In this document: piece after piece, positions 36,734 to 49,979 of the stretch
Position numbering within the stretch: the stretch's first letter is position 1
Layout: each line of letters begins with the position of its first letter
Source: Ilex aquifolium
Taxonomy: Eukaryota; Streptophyta; Magnoliopsida; Aquifoliales; Aquifoliaceae
Assembly: GCA_951799425.1 (NCBI GenBank)
Contig: OX637401.1
Coordinates: 33,653,780 to 33,717,779, forward strand
Direction: 5' to 3'
DNA: 64,000 nt
Notes under the pieces: generated by a model
What the model was told of the DNA's origin: nothing
The model's input: the letters and a program-made list of their open reading frames with translations, nothing else
Databases searched by the model: none
Translations under genes and position numbers: made by a program

Positions 36734-39700
36734 TTATGTCAGAAATACTAAAGAATGGGAAATTACTTTTTTTTCCTAGTGGAGGGAAATGACCAACTAT
36801 ACCAAACTTCCATCACCATTTCGAACTTGTTAGAAGATGAATTACCAATTTTGATCTCAATATATTGTTTAGGGTTTCAAGTTCTCATTTCAATGCCGCA
36901 AGAGTTAGCTCAATCCGAGTTCAGGAGAAAAAGTTATGTCCGATATACTATTTCATTTTAAAGGTGGACTACTTATTACACCAAACTTACGTTACAATAG
37001 AGCCCATGCTAGAGGATTTTTCATGACTTTTGATGTGAATAAAATGGTTAGGGATTCAAGAATTCTTTACAATGCCGCAAGAATCATCTTATTCAGAGAC
37101 CGGAGTAAAAAGTTATGTCAGAAATACTAAAGAATGAGAAATTACTTTTGTTTCCTAGTGGAGGGGATGGCCAACTATACCAAACTTCCATCACCATTTC
37201 GAACTTGTTAGAAGATGAATCACCAATTTTGATCTCAATATATTGGTTAGGGTTTGAAGTTCTCATTTCAATGCCGCAAGAGTTAGCTCAATCCGAGTTC
37301 GGGAGAAAAAGGTATGTCCGATATACTATTTCATTTTAAAGGTGGACTACTTATTACACCAAACTTGCGTTACAATAGAGCCCATGCTAGAGAATTTTTC
37401 ATGACTTTTGATGTGAATAAAATGGTTAGGGATTCAAGAATTCTTTATAATGCAGCAAGAATCATCTTAATCAGAGACCGGAGTAAAAAGTTATGTCAGA
37501 AATACTAAAGAATGGGAAATTACTTTTTTTTCCTAGTGGAGGGGAATGGCCAACTATACCAAATTTCCATCACCATTTCGAACTTGTTAGAAGGTGAATC
37601 ACCAATTTTGATCTCAATATATTGGTTAGGGTTTCAAGTTCTCATTACAATGCCGCAAGAGTTAGCTCAATCCGAGTTCGGGAGAAAAAGTTATGTCCGA
37701 TATACTATTTCATTTTAAAGGAGGACTACTTATTACACCAAACTTGCGTTACAATAGAGCCCATGCTAGAGGATTTTTCATGACTTTTGATATGAATAAA
37801 ATGGTTAGGGATTCAAGAATTCTTTACAATGCCGCAAGAATCATCTTATATAGAGACCGGAGTAAAAAGTTATGTCAGAAATACTAAAGAATGGGAAATT
37901 ACTTTTTTTTCCTAGTAGAGGGGATGGCCAACTATACCAAACTTCCATCACCATTTCGAACTTGTTAGAAGATGAATCACCAATTTTGATCTCAATATAT
38001 TGGTTAGGGTTTCAAGTTCTCATTTCAATGCCGCAAGAGTTAGCTCAATCCGAGTTCGGGAGAAAAAGTTATGTCCGATATACTATTTCATTTTAAAGGT
38101 GGACTACTTATTACACCAAACTTGCGTTACAATAGAGCCCATGCTAGAGGATTTTTCATGACTTTTGATGAGAATAAAATGGTTAGGGATTCAAGAATTC
38201 TTTACAATGCCGCAAGAATCATCTTATTCAGAGACCGGAGTAAAAAGTTATGTCCGAAATACTAAAGAATGGGAAATTACTTTTTTTTCCTAGTGGAAGG
38301 GAATGACCAACTATACAAAACTTCCATCACCATTTCGAACTTGTTAGAAGATGAATTACCAATTTTGATCTCAATATATTGGTTAGGGTTTCAAGTTCTC
38401 ATTTCAATGCCGCAAGAGTTAGCTCAATCCGAGTTCGGGAGAAAAAGTTATGTCCGATATACTATTTCATTTTAAAGGTGGACTACTTATTACACCAAAC
38501 TTACGTTACAATAGAGCCCATGCTAGAGGATTTTTCATGACTTTTGATGTGAATAAAATGGTTAGGGATTCAAGAATTCTTTACAATGCCGCAAGAATCA
38601 TCTTATTCAGAGACCGGAGTAAAAAGTTATGTCAGAAATACTAAAGAATGAGAAATTACTTTTTTTTCCTAGTGGAGGGGATGGCCAACTATACCAAACT
38701 TCCATCACCATTTCGAACTTGTTAGAAGATGAATCACCAATTTTGATCTCAATATATTGGTTAGGGTTTCAAGTTCTCATTTCAATGCCGCAAGAGTTAG
38801 CTCAATCCGAGTTCGGGAGAAAAAGTAATGTCCGATATACTATTTCATTTTAAAGGTGGACTACTTATTACACCAAACTTGCGTTACAATAGAGCCCATG
38901 CTAGAGGATTTTTCATGACTTTTGATGTGAATAAAATGGTTAGGGATTCAAGAATTCTTTACAATGCTGCAAGAATCATCTTAATCAGAGACCGGAGTAA
39001 AAAGTTATGTCAGAAATACTAAAGAATGGGAAATTACTTTTTTTTCCTAGTGGAGGGGAATGACCAACTATACCAAACTTCCATCACCATTTCGAACTTG
39101 TTAGAAGATGAATCACCAATTTTGATCTCAATCTATTGGTTAGGGTTTCAAGTTCTCATTTCAATGCCGCAAGAGTTAGCTCAATCCGTGTTCGGGAGAA
39201 AAAGTTATGTCCGATATACTATTTCATTTTAAAGGTGGACTACTTATTACACCAAACTTGCGTTACAATAGAGCCCATGCTAGAGGATTTTTCATGACTT
39301 TTGATGTGAATAAAATGGTTAGGGATTCAAGAATTCTTTACAATGCCGCAAGAATCATCTTATTCAGAGACCGGAGTAAAAAGTTATGTCCGAAATACTA
39401 AAGAATGAGAAATTACTTTTGTTTCCTAGTGGAGGGGATGGCCAACTATACCAAACTTCCATCACCATTTCGAACTTGTTAGAAGCTGAATCACCAATTT
39501 TGATCTCAATATATTGGTTAGGGTTTCAAGTTCTCATTTCAATGCCGCAAGAGTTAGCTCAATCCGAGTTCGGGAGAAAAATTTATGTCCGATATACTAT
39601 TTCATTTTAAAGGTGGACTACTTATTACACCAAACTTGCGTTACAATAGAGCCCATGCTAGAGGATTTTTCATGACTTTTGATGTGAATAAAATGGTTAG

Positions 39701-40896
39701 GGATTCAAGAATTCTTTACAATGCCGCAAGAATCATCTTATTCAGAGACCGGAGTAAAAAGTTATGTCCGAAATACTAAAGAATGGGAAATTACTTTTTT
39801 TTCCTAGTGGAGGGGAATGACCAACTATACAAAACTTCCATCACCATTTCGAACTTGTTAGAAGATGAATTACCAATTTTGATCTCAATATATTGGTTAA
39901 GGTTTCAAGTTCTCATTTCAATGCCGCAAGAGTTAGCTCAATCCGAGTTCGGGAGAAAAAGTTATGTCCGATATACTATTTCATTTTAAAGGTGGACTAC
40001 TTATTACACCAAACTTGCGTTACAATAGAGCCCATGCTAGAGGATTTTTCATGACTTTTGATGTGAATAAAATGGTTAGGGATTCAAGAATTCTTTACAA
40101 TGCCGCAAGAATCATCTTATTCAGAGACCGGAGTAAAAAGTTATGTCAGAAATACTAAAGAATGAGAAATTACTTTTTTTTCCTAGTGGAGGGGATGGCC
40201 AACTATACCAAACTTCCATCACCATTTCGAACTTGTTAGAAGATGAATCACCAATTTTGATCTCAATATATTGGTTAGGGTTTCAAGTTCTCATTTCAAT
40301 GCCGCAAGAGTTAGCTCAATCCGTGTTCGGGAGAAAAAGTTATGTCCGATATACTATTTCATTTTAAAGGTGGACTACTTATTACACCAAACTTGCGTTA
40401 CAAAAGAGCCCATGCTAGAGGATTTTTCATGACTTTTGATGTGAATAAAATGGTTAGGGATTCAAGAATTCTTTACAATGCCGCAAGAATCATCTTATTC
40501 AGAGACCGGAGTAAAAAGTTATGTCAGAAATACTAAAGAATGAGAAATTACTTTTGTTTCCTAGTGGAGGGGATGGCCAACTATACCAAACTTCCATCAC
40601 CATTTCGAACTTGTTAAAAGCTGAATCACCAATTTTGATCTCAATATATTGGTTAGGGTTTCAAGTTCTCATTTCAATGCCGCAAGAGTTAGCTCAATCC
40701 GAGTTCGGGAGAAAAAGTTATGTCCGATATACTATTTCATTTTAAAGGTGGACTACTTATTACACCAAACTTGCGTTACAATAGAGCCCATGCTAGAGGA
40801 TTTTTCATGACTTTTGATGTGAATAAAATGGTTAGGGATTCAAGAATTCTTTACAATGCCGCAAGAATCATCTTATTCAGAGACCGGAGTAAAAAG
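36734..40896 (+). repeat. Large HOR block, copy 3 (first 11 units)
   Basis: Unit starts: 36734, 37113, 37491, 37870, 38248, 38627, 39005, 39384, 39762, 40141, 40519. The order and markers are those of 25004-29166 and 30302-34464, at an offset of 6432 bp from copy 2. The rare GAAGGTGAATC unit is at 37491, GATGAGAAT near 38169, AAAGTAATGTCC near 38823, CAATCTATTGG near 39130, and GGTTAAGG near 39896. Copy 3 continues past 40897 but is expanded there by a 6-unit duplication. Confidence 0.9.
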
Positions 40897-43800
40897 TTAT
40901 GTCCGAAATACTAAAGAATGGGAAATTACTTTTTTTTCCTAGTGGAGGGGATGACCAACTATACCAAACTTCCATCACCATTTCGAACTTGTTAGAAGCT
41001 GAATCACCAATTTTGATCTCAATATATTGGTTAGGGTTTCAAGTTCTCATTTCAATGCCGCAAGAGTTAGCTCAATCCGAGTTCGGGAGAAAAAGTTATG
41101 TCCGATATACTATTTCATTTTAAAGGTGGACTACTTATTACACCAAACTTGCGTTACAATAGAGCCCATGCTAGAGGATTTTTCATGACTTTTGATGTGA
41201 ATAAAATGGTTAGGGATTCAAGAATTCTTTACAATGCCGCAAGAATCATCTTAATCAGAGACCGGAGTAAAAAGTTATGTCAGAAATACTAAAGAATGGG
41301 AAATTACTTTTTTTTCCTAGTGGAGGGAAATGACCAACTATACCAAACTTCCATCACCATTTCGAAATTGTTAGAAGATGAATCACCAATTTTGATCTCA
41401 ATATATTGGTTAGGGTTTCAAGTTCTCATTTCAATGCCGCAAGAGTTAGCTCAATCCGAGTTCGGGAGAAAAAGTTATGTCCGATATACTATTTCATTTT
41501 AAAGGTGGACTACTTATTACACCAAACTTGCGTTACAATAGAGCCCATGCTAGAGGATTTTTCATGACTTTTGATGTGAATAAAATGGTTAGGGATTCAA
41601 GAATTCTTTACAATGCCGCAAGAATCATCTTATTCAGAGACCGGAGTAAAAAGTTATGTCAGAAATACTAAAGAATGAGAAATTACTTTTTTTTCCTAGT
41701 GGAGGGGATGGCCAACTATACCAAACTTCCATCACCATTTCGAACTTGTTAGAAGATGAATCACCAATTTTGATCTCAATATATTGGTTAGGGTTTCAAG
41801 TTCTCATTTCAATGCCGCAAGAGTTAGCTCAATCCGTGTACGGGAGAAAAAGTTATGTCCGATATACTATTTCATTTTAAAGGTGGACTACTTATTACAC
41901 CAAACTTGCGTTACAAAAGAGCCCATGCTAGAGGATTTTTCATGACTTTTGATGTGAATAAAATGGTTAGGGATTCAAGAATTCTTTACAATGCCGCAAG
42001 AATCATCTTATTCAGAGACCGGAGTAAAAAGTTATGTCAGAAATACTAAAGAATGAGAAATTACTTTTGTTTCCTAGTGGAGGGGATGGCCAACTATACC
42101 AAACTTCCATCACCATTTCGAACTTGTTAGAAGCTGAATCACCAATTTTGATCTCAATATATTGGTTAGGGTTTCAAGTTCTCATTTCAATGCCGCAAGA
42201 GTTAGCTCAATCCGAGTTCGGGAGAAAAAGTTATGTCCGATATACTATTTCATTTTAAAGGTGGACTACTTATTACACCAAACTTGCGTTACAATAGAGC
42301 CCATGCTAGAGGATTTTTCATGACTTTTGATGTGAATAAAATGGTTAGGGATTCAAGAATTCTTTACAATGCCGCAAGAATCATCTTATTCAGAGACCGG
42401 AGTAAAAAGTTATGTCCGAAATACTAAAGAATGGGAAATTACTTTTTTTTCCTAGTGGAGGGGATGGCCAACTATACCAAACTTCCATCACCATTTCGAA
42501 CTTGTTAGAAGCTGAATCACCAATTTTGATCTCAATATATTGGTTAGGGTTTCAAGTTCTCATTTCAATGCCGCAAGAGTTAGCTCAATCCGAGTTCGGG
42601 AGAAAAAGTTATGTCCGATATACTATTTCATTTTAAAGGTGGACTACTTATTACACCAAACTTGCGTTACAATAGAGCCCATGCTAGAGGATTTTTCATG
42701 ACTTTTGATGTGAATAAAATGGTTAGGGATTCAAGAATTCTTTACAATGCCGCAAGAATCATCTTAATCAGAGACCGGAGTAAAAAGTTATGTCAGAAAT
42801 ACTAAAGAATGGGAAATTACTTTTTTTTCCTAGTGGAGGGGAATGACCAACTATACCAAACTTCCATCACCATTTCGAAATTGTTAGAAGATGAATCACC
42901 AATTTTGATCTCAATATATTGGTTAGGGTTTCAAGTTCTCATTTCAATGCCGCAAGAGTTAGCTCAATCCGTGTTCGGGAGAAAAAGTTATGTCCGATAT
43001 ACTATTTCATTTTAAAGGTGGACTACTTATTACACCAAACTTGCGTTACAATAGAGCCCATGCTAGAGGATTTTTCATGACTTTTGATGTGAATAAAATG
43101 GTTAGGGATTCAAGAATTCTTTACAATGCCGCAAGAATCATCTTATTCAGAGACCGGAGTAAAAAGTTATGTCCGAAATACTAAAGAATGGGAAATTACT
43201 TTTTTTTCCTAGTGGAGGGGATGACCAACTATACCAAACTTCCATCACCATTTCGAACTTGTTAGAAGCTGAATCACCAATTTTGATCTCAATATATTGG
43301 TTAGGGTTTCAAGTTCTCATTTCAATGCCGCAAGAGTTAGCTCAATCCGAGTTCGGGAGAAAAAGTTATGTCCGATATACTATTTCATTTTAAAGGTGGA
43401 CTACTTATTACACCAAACTTGCGTTACAATAGAGCCCATGCTAGAGGATTTTTCATGACTTTTGATGTGAATAAAATGGTTAGGGATTCAAGAATTCTTT
43501 ACAATGCCGCAAGAATCATCTTAATCAGAGACCGGAGTAAAAAGTTATGTCAGAAATACTAAAGAATGGGAAATTACTTTTTTTTCCTAGTGGAGGGGAA
43601 TGACCAACTATACCAAACTTCCATCACCATTTCGAAATTGTTAGAAGATGAATCACCAATTTTGATCTCAATATATTGGTTAGGGTTTCAAGTTCTCATT
43701 TCAATGCCGCAAGAGTTAGCTCAATCCGAGTTCGGGAGAAAAAGTTATGTCCGATATACTATTTCATTTTAAAGGTGGACTACTTATTACACCAAACTTG

Positions 43801-45436
43801 CGTTACAATAGAGCCCATGCTAGAGGATTTTTCATGACTTTTGATGTGAATAAAATGGTTAGGGATTCAAGAATTCTTTACAATGCCGCAAGAATCATCT
43901 TATTCAGAGACCGGAGTAAAAAGTTATGTCAGAAATACTAAAGAATGAGAAATTACTTTTTTTTCCTAGTGGAGGGGATGGCCAACTATACCAAACTTCC
44001 ATCACCATTTCGAACTTGTTAGAAGATGAATCACCAATTTTGATCTCAATATATTGGTTAGGGTTTCAAGTTCTCATTTCAATGCCGCAAGAGTTAGCTC
44101 AATCCGTGTACGGGAGAAAAAGTTATGTCCGATATACTATTTCATTTTAAAGGTGGACTACTTATTACACCAAACTTGCGTTACAAAAGAGCCCATGCTA
44201 GAGGATTTTTCATGACTTTTGATGTGAATAAAATGGTTAGGGATTCAAGAATTCTTTACAATGCCGCAAGAATCATCTTATTCAGAGACCGGAGTAAAAA
44301 GTTATGTCAGAAATACTAAAGAATGAGAAATTACTTTTGTTTCCTAGTGGAGGGGATGGCCAACTATACCAAACTTCCATCACCATTTCGAACTTGTTAG
44401 AAGCTGAATCACCAATTTTGATCTCAATATATTGGTTAGGGTTTCAAGTTCTCATTTCAATGCCGCAAGAGTTAGCTCAATCCGAGTTCGGGAGAAAAAG
44501 TTATGTCCGATATACTATTTCATTTTAAAGGTGGACTACTTATTACACCAAACTTGCGTTACAATAGAGCCCATGCTAGAGGATTTTTCATGACTTTTGA
44601 TGTGAATAAAATGGTTAGGGATTCAAGAATTCTTTACAATGCCGCAAGAATCATCTTATTCAGAGACCGGAGTAAAAAGTTATGTCCGAAATACTAAAGA
44701 ATGGGAAATTACTTTTTTTTCCTAGTGGAGGGGATGGCCAACTATACCAAACTTCCATCACCATTTCGAACTTGTTAGAAGCTGAATCACCAATTTTGAT
44801 CTCAATATATTGGTTAGGGTTTCAAGTTCTCATTTCAATGCCGCAAGAGTTAGCTCAATCCGAGTTCGGGAGAAAAAGTTATGTCCGATATACTATTTCA
44901 TTTTAAAGGTGGACTACTTATTACACCAAACTTGCGTTACAATAGAGCCCATGCTAGAGGATTTTTCATGACTTTTGATGTGAATAAAATGGTTAGGGAT
45001 TCAAGAATTCTTTACAATGCCGCAAGAATCATCTTAATCAGAGACCGGAGTAAAAAGTTATGTCAGAAATACTAAAGAATGGGAAATTACTTTTTTTTCC
45101 TAGTGGAGGGGAATGACCAACTATACCAAACTTCCATCACCATTTCGAAATTGTTAGAAGATGAATCACCAATTTTGATCTCAATATATTGGTTAGGGTT
45201 TCAAGTTCTCATTTCAATGCCGCAAGAGTTAGCTCAATCCGTGTTCGGGAGAAAAAGTTATGTCCGATATACTATTTCATTTTAAAGGTGGACTACTTAT
45301 TACACCAAACTTGCGTTACAATAGAGCCCATGCTAGAGGATTTTTCATGACTTTTGATGTGAATAAAATGGTTAGGGATTCAAGAATTCTTTACAATGCC
45401 GCAAGAATCATCTTATTCAGAGACCGAAGTAAAAAG
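40897..45436 (+). repeat. 6-unit tandem duplication, two copies of 2270 bp
   Basis: Copy 1 is 40897-43166 (starts 40897, 41275, 41654, 42032, 42410, 42788). Copy 2 is 43167-45436 (starts 43167, 43545, 43924, 44302, 44680, 45058). Order: GGGGATGACC with GAAGCTG; CGAAATTG with TCCGAGTTC; TCCGTGTACGG; ACTTTTGTTTCC with GAAGCTG; ACTTTTTTTTCC with GAAGCTG; CGAAATTG with TCCGTGTTC. The copies are nearly identical. I noted GAGGGAAATGACC (copy 1, near 41325) versus GAGGGGAATGACC (copy 2), and GACCGAAGT near 45423 in copy 2. Confidence 0.92.
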
Positions 45437-46571
45437 TTATGTCAGAAATACTAAAGAATGAGAAATTACTTTTGTTTCCTAGTGGAGGGGATGGCCAACT
45501 ATACCAAACTTCCATCACCATTTCGAACTTGTTAGAAGCTGAATCACCAATTTTGATCTCAATATATTGGTTAGGGTTTCAAGTTCTCATTTCAATGCCG
45601 CAAGAGTTAGCTCAATCCGAGTTCGGGAGAAAAAGTTATGTCCGATATACTATTTCATTTTAAAGGTGGACTACTTATTACACCAAACTTGCGTTACAAT
45701 AGAGCCCATGCTAGAGGATTTTTCATGACTTTTGATGTGAATAAAATGGTTAGGGATTCAACAATTCTTTACAATGCCGCAAGAATCATCTTATTCAGAG
45801 ACCGGAGTAAAAAGTTATGTCCGAAATACTAAAGAATGGGAAATTACTTTTTTTTCCTAGTGGAGGGGAATGACCAACTATACAAAACTTCCATCACCAT
45901 TTCGAACTTGTTAGAAGATGAATTACCAATTTTAATCTCAATATATTGGTTAGGGTTTCAAGTTCTCATTTCAATGCCGCAAGAGTTAGCTCAATCCGAG
46001 TTCGGGAGAAAAAGTTATGTCCGATATACTATTTCATTATAAAGGTGGACTACTTATTACACCAAACTTACGTTACAATAGAGCCCATGCTAGAGGATTT
46101 TTCATGACTTTTGATGTGAATAAAATGGTTAGGGATTCAAGAATTCTTTACAATGCCGCAAGAATCATCTTATTCAGAGACCGGAGTAAAAAGTTATGTC
46201 AGAAATACTAAAGAATGAGAAATTACTTTTTTTTCCTAGTGGAGGGGATGGCCAACTATACCAAACTTCCATCACCATTTCGAACTTGTTAGAAGATGAA
46301 TCACCAATTTTGATCTCAATATATTGGTTAGGGTTTCAAGTTCTCATTTCAATGCCGCAAGAGTTAGCTCAATCCGAGTTCGGGAGAAAAAGTTATGTCC
46401 GATATACTATTTCATTTTAAAGGTGGACTACTTATTACACCAAACTTGCGTTACAATAGAGCCCATGCTAGAGGATTTTTCATGACTTTTGATGTGAATA
46501 AAATGGTTAGGGATTCAAGAATTCTTTACAATGCCGCAAGAATCATCTTAATCAGAGACCGGAGTAAAAAG
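45437..46571 (+). repeat. Linking segment, three units
   Basis: Unit starts 45437, 45815, 46194, in the order GAAGCTG type, CTATACAAAAC/GAATTACC type, then ACTTTTTTTTCC type. The same order is found at 52631-53765 and 60961-62095. Private changes: CAACAATTC at 45760-45768 (loss of the EcoRI site), TTTTAATCTC near 45933, and TTCATTATAAAGG near 46037. Confidence 0.85.
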
Positions 46572-49500
46572 TTATGTCAGAAATATTAAAGAATGGGAAA
46601 TTACTTTTTTTTCCTAGTGGAGGGGAATGACCAACTATACCAAACTTCCATCACCATTTCGAACTTGTTAGAAGATGAATCACCAATTTTGATCTCAATA
46701 TATTGGTTAGGGTTTCAAGTTCTCATTTCAATGCCGCAAGAGTTAGCTCAATCCGTGTTCGGGAGAAAAAGTTATGTCCGATATACTATTTCATTTTAAA
46801 GGTGGACTACTTATTACACCAAACTTGCGTTACAATAGAGCCCATGCTAGAGGATTTTTCATGACTTTTGATGTGAATAAAATGGTTAGGGATTCAAGAA
46901 TTCTTTACAATGCCGCAAGAATCATCTTATTCAGAGACCGGAGTAAAAAGTTATGTCAGAAATACTAAAGAATGAGAAATTACTTTTGTTTCCTAGTGGA
47001 GGGGATGGCCAACTATACCAAACTTCCATCACCATTTCGAACTTGTTAGAAGCTGAATCACCAATTTTGATCTCAATATATTGGTTAGGGTTTCAAGTTC
47101 TCATTTCAATGCCGCAAGAGTTAGCTCAATCCGAGTTCGGGAGAAAAAGTTATGTCCGATATACTATTTCATTTTAAAGGTGGACTACTTATTACACCAA
47201 ACTTGCGTTACAATAGAGCCCATGCTAGAGGATTTTTCATGACTTTTGATGTGAATAAAATGGTTAGGGATTCAAGAATTCTTTACAATGCCGCAAGAAT
47301 CATCTTATTCAGAGACCGGAGTAAAAAGTTATGTCCGAAATACTGAAGAATGGGAAATTACTTTTTTTTCCTAGTGGAGGGGAATGACCAACTATACCAA
47401 ACTTCCATCACCATTTCGAACTTGTTAGAAGATGAATTACCAATTTTGATCTCAATATATTGGTTAGGGTTTCAAGTTCTCATTTCAATGCCGCAAGAGT
47501 TAGCTCAATCCGAGTTCGGGAGAAAAAGTTATGTCCGATATAGTATTTCATTTTAAAGGTGGACTACTTATTACACCAAACTTACGTTACAATAGAGCCC
47601 ATGCTAGAGAATTTTTCATGACTTTTGATGTGAATAAAATGGTTAGGGATTCAAGAATTCTTTACAATGCCGCAAGAATCATCTTAATCAGAGACCGGAG
47701 TAAAAAGTTATGTCAGAAATATTAAAGAATGGGAAATTACTTTTTTTTCCTAGTGGAGGGGAATGACCAACTATACCAAACTTCCATCACCATTTCGAAC
47801 TTGTTAGAAGATGAATCACCAATTTTGATCTCAATATATTGGTTAGGGTTTCAAGTTCTCATTTCAATGCCGCAAGAGTTAGCTCAATCCGTGTTCGGGA
47901 GAAAAAGTTATGTCCGATATACTATTTCATTTTAAAGGTGGACTACTTATTACACCAAACTTGCGTTACAATAGAGCCCATGCTAGAGGATTTTTCATGA
48001 CTTTTGATGTGAATAAAATGGTTAGGGATTCAAGAATTCTTTACAATGCCGCAAGAATCATCTTATTCAGAGACCGGAGTAAAAAGTTATGTCAGAAATA
48101 CTAAAGAATGAGAAATTACTTTTGTTTCCTAGTGGAGGGGATGGCCAACTATACCAAACTTCCATCACCATTTCGAACTTGTTAGAAGCTGAATCACCAA
48201 TTTTGATCTCAATATATTGGTTAGGGTTTCAAGTTCTCATTTCAATGCCGCAAGAGTTAGCTCAATCCGAGTTCGGGAGAAAAAGTTATGTCCGATATAC
48301 TATTTCATTTTAAAGGTGGACTACTTATTACACCAAACTTGCGTTACAATAGAGCCCATGCTAGAGGATTTTTCATGACTTTTGATGTGAATAAAACGGT
48401 TAGGGATTCAAGAATTCTTTACAATGCCGCAAGAATCATCTTATTCAGAGACCGGAGTAAAAAGTTATGTCCGAAATACTGAAGAATGGGAAATTACTTT
48501 TTTTTCCTAGTGGAGGGGAATGACCAACTATACCAAACTTCCATCACCATTTCGAACTTGTTAGAAGATGAATTACCAATTTTGATCTCAATATATTGGT
48601 TAGGGTTTCAAGTTCTCATTTCAATGCCGCAAGAGTTAGCTCAATCCGAGTTCGGGAGAAAAAGTTATGTCCGATATAGTATTTCATTTTAAAGGTGGAC
48701 TACTTATTACACCAAACTTACGTTACAATAGAGCCCATGCTAGAGAATTTTTCATGACTTTTGATGTGAATAAAATGGTTAGGGATTCAAGAATTCTTTA
48801 CAATGCCGCAAGAATCATCTTAATCAGAGACCGGAGTAAAAAGTTATGTCAGAAATATTAAAGAATGGGAAATTACTTTTTTTTCCTAGTGGAGGGGAAT
48901 GACCAACTATACCAAACTTCCATCACCATTTCGAACTTGTTAGAAGATGAATCACCAATTTTGATCTCAATATATTGGTTAGGGTTTCAAGTTCTCATTT
49001 CAATGCCGCAAGAGTTAGCTCAATCCGTGTTCGGGAGAAAAAGTTATGTCCGATATACTATTTCATTTTAAAGGTGGACTACTTATTACACCAAACTTGC
49101 GTTACAATAGAGCCCATGCTAGAGGATTTTTCATGACTTTTGATGTGAATAAAATGGTTAGGGATTCAAGAATTCTTTACAATGCCGCAAGAATCATCTT
49201 ATTCAGAGACCGGAGTAAAAAGTTATGTCAGAAATACTAAAGAATGAGAAATTACTTTTGTTTCCTAGTGGAGGGGATGGCCAACTATACCAAACTTCCA
49301 TCACCATTTCGAACTTGTTAGAAGCTGAATCACCAATTTTGATCTCAATATATTGGTTAGGGTTTCAAGTTCTCATTTCAATGCCGCAAGAGTTAGCTCA
49401 ATCCGAGTTCGGGAGAAAAAGTTATGTCCGATATACTATTTCATTTTAAAGGTGGACTACTTATTACACCAAACTTGCGTTACAATAGAGCCCATGCTAG

Positions 49501-49979
49501 AGGATTTTTCATGACTTTTGATGTGAATAAAATGGTTAGGGATTCAAGAATTCTTTACAATGCCGCAAGAATCATCTTATTCAGAGACCGGAGTAAAAAG
49601 TTATGTCCGAAATACTGAAGAATGGGAAATTACTTTTTTTTCCTAGTGGAGGGGAATGACCAACTATACCAAACTTCCATCACCATTTCGAACTTGTTAG
49701 AAGATGAATTACCAATTTTGATCTCAATATATTGGTTAGGGTTTCAAGTTCTCATTTCAATGCCGCAAGAGTTAGCTCAATCCGAGTTCGGGAGAAAAAG
49801 TTATGTCCGATATAGTATTTCATTTTAAAGGTGGACTACTTATTACACCAAACTTACGTTACAATAGAGCCCATGCTAGAGAATTTTTCATGACTTTTGA
49901 TGTGAATAAAATGGTTAGGGATTCAAGAATTCTTTACAATGCCGCAAGAATCATCTTATTCAGAGACCGGAGTAAAAAG
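46572..49979 (+). repeat. 3-unit HOR, three tandem copies of 1136 bp
   Basis: Copies: 46572-47707, 47708-48843, 48844-49979. Order: a TCCGTGTTCGG unit beginning AAATATTAAAG; a GAAGCTG unit with ACTTTTGTTTCC; and a unit beginning AATACTGAAGAATGG with GAATTACC, GATATAGTATTTC and GAGAATTTTTC. All of these markers recur in each copy at exactly 1136 bp. Private: ATAAAACGG near 48396, and the last half B of copy 3 reads CTTATTCAG where copies 1 and 2 read CTTAATCAG, marking the exit junction. Confidence 0.93.

Noticed and set aside
25004-45436. Assembly artefact as the sole explanation for the near-identical large blocks
   Set aside because: Not adopted: copies carry private substitutions and different unit numbers (14, 17, expanded), which a simple duplicated contig would not show. 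It cannot be fully excluded without the reads.
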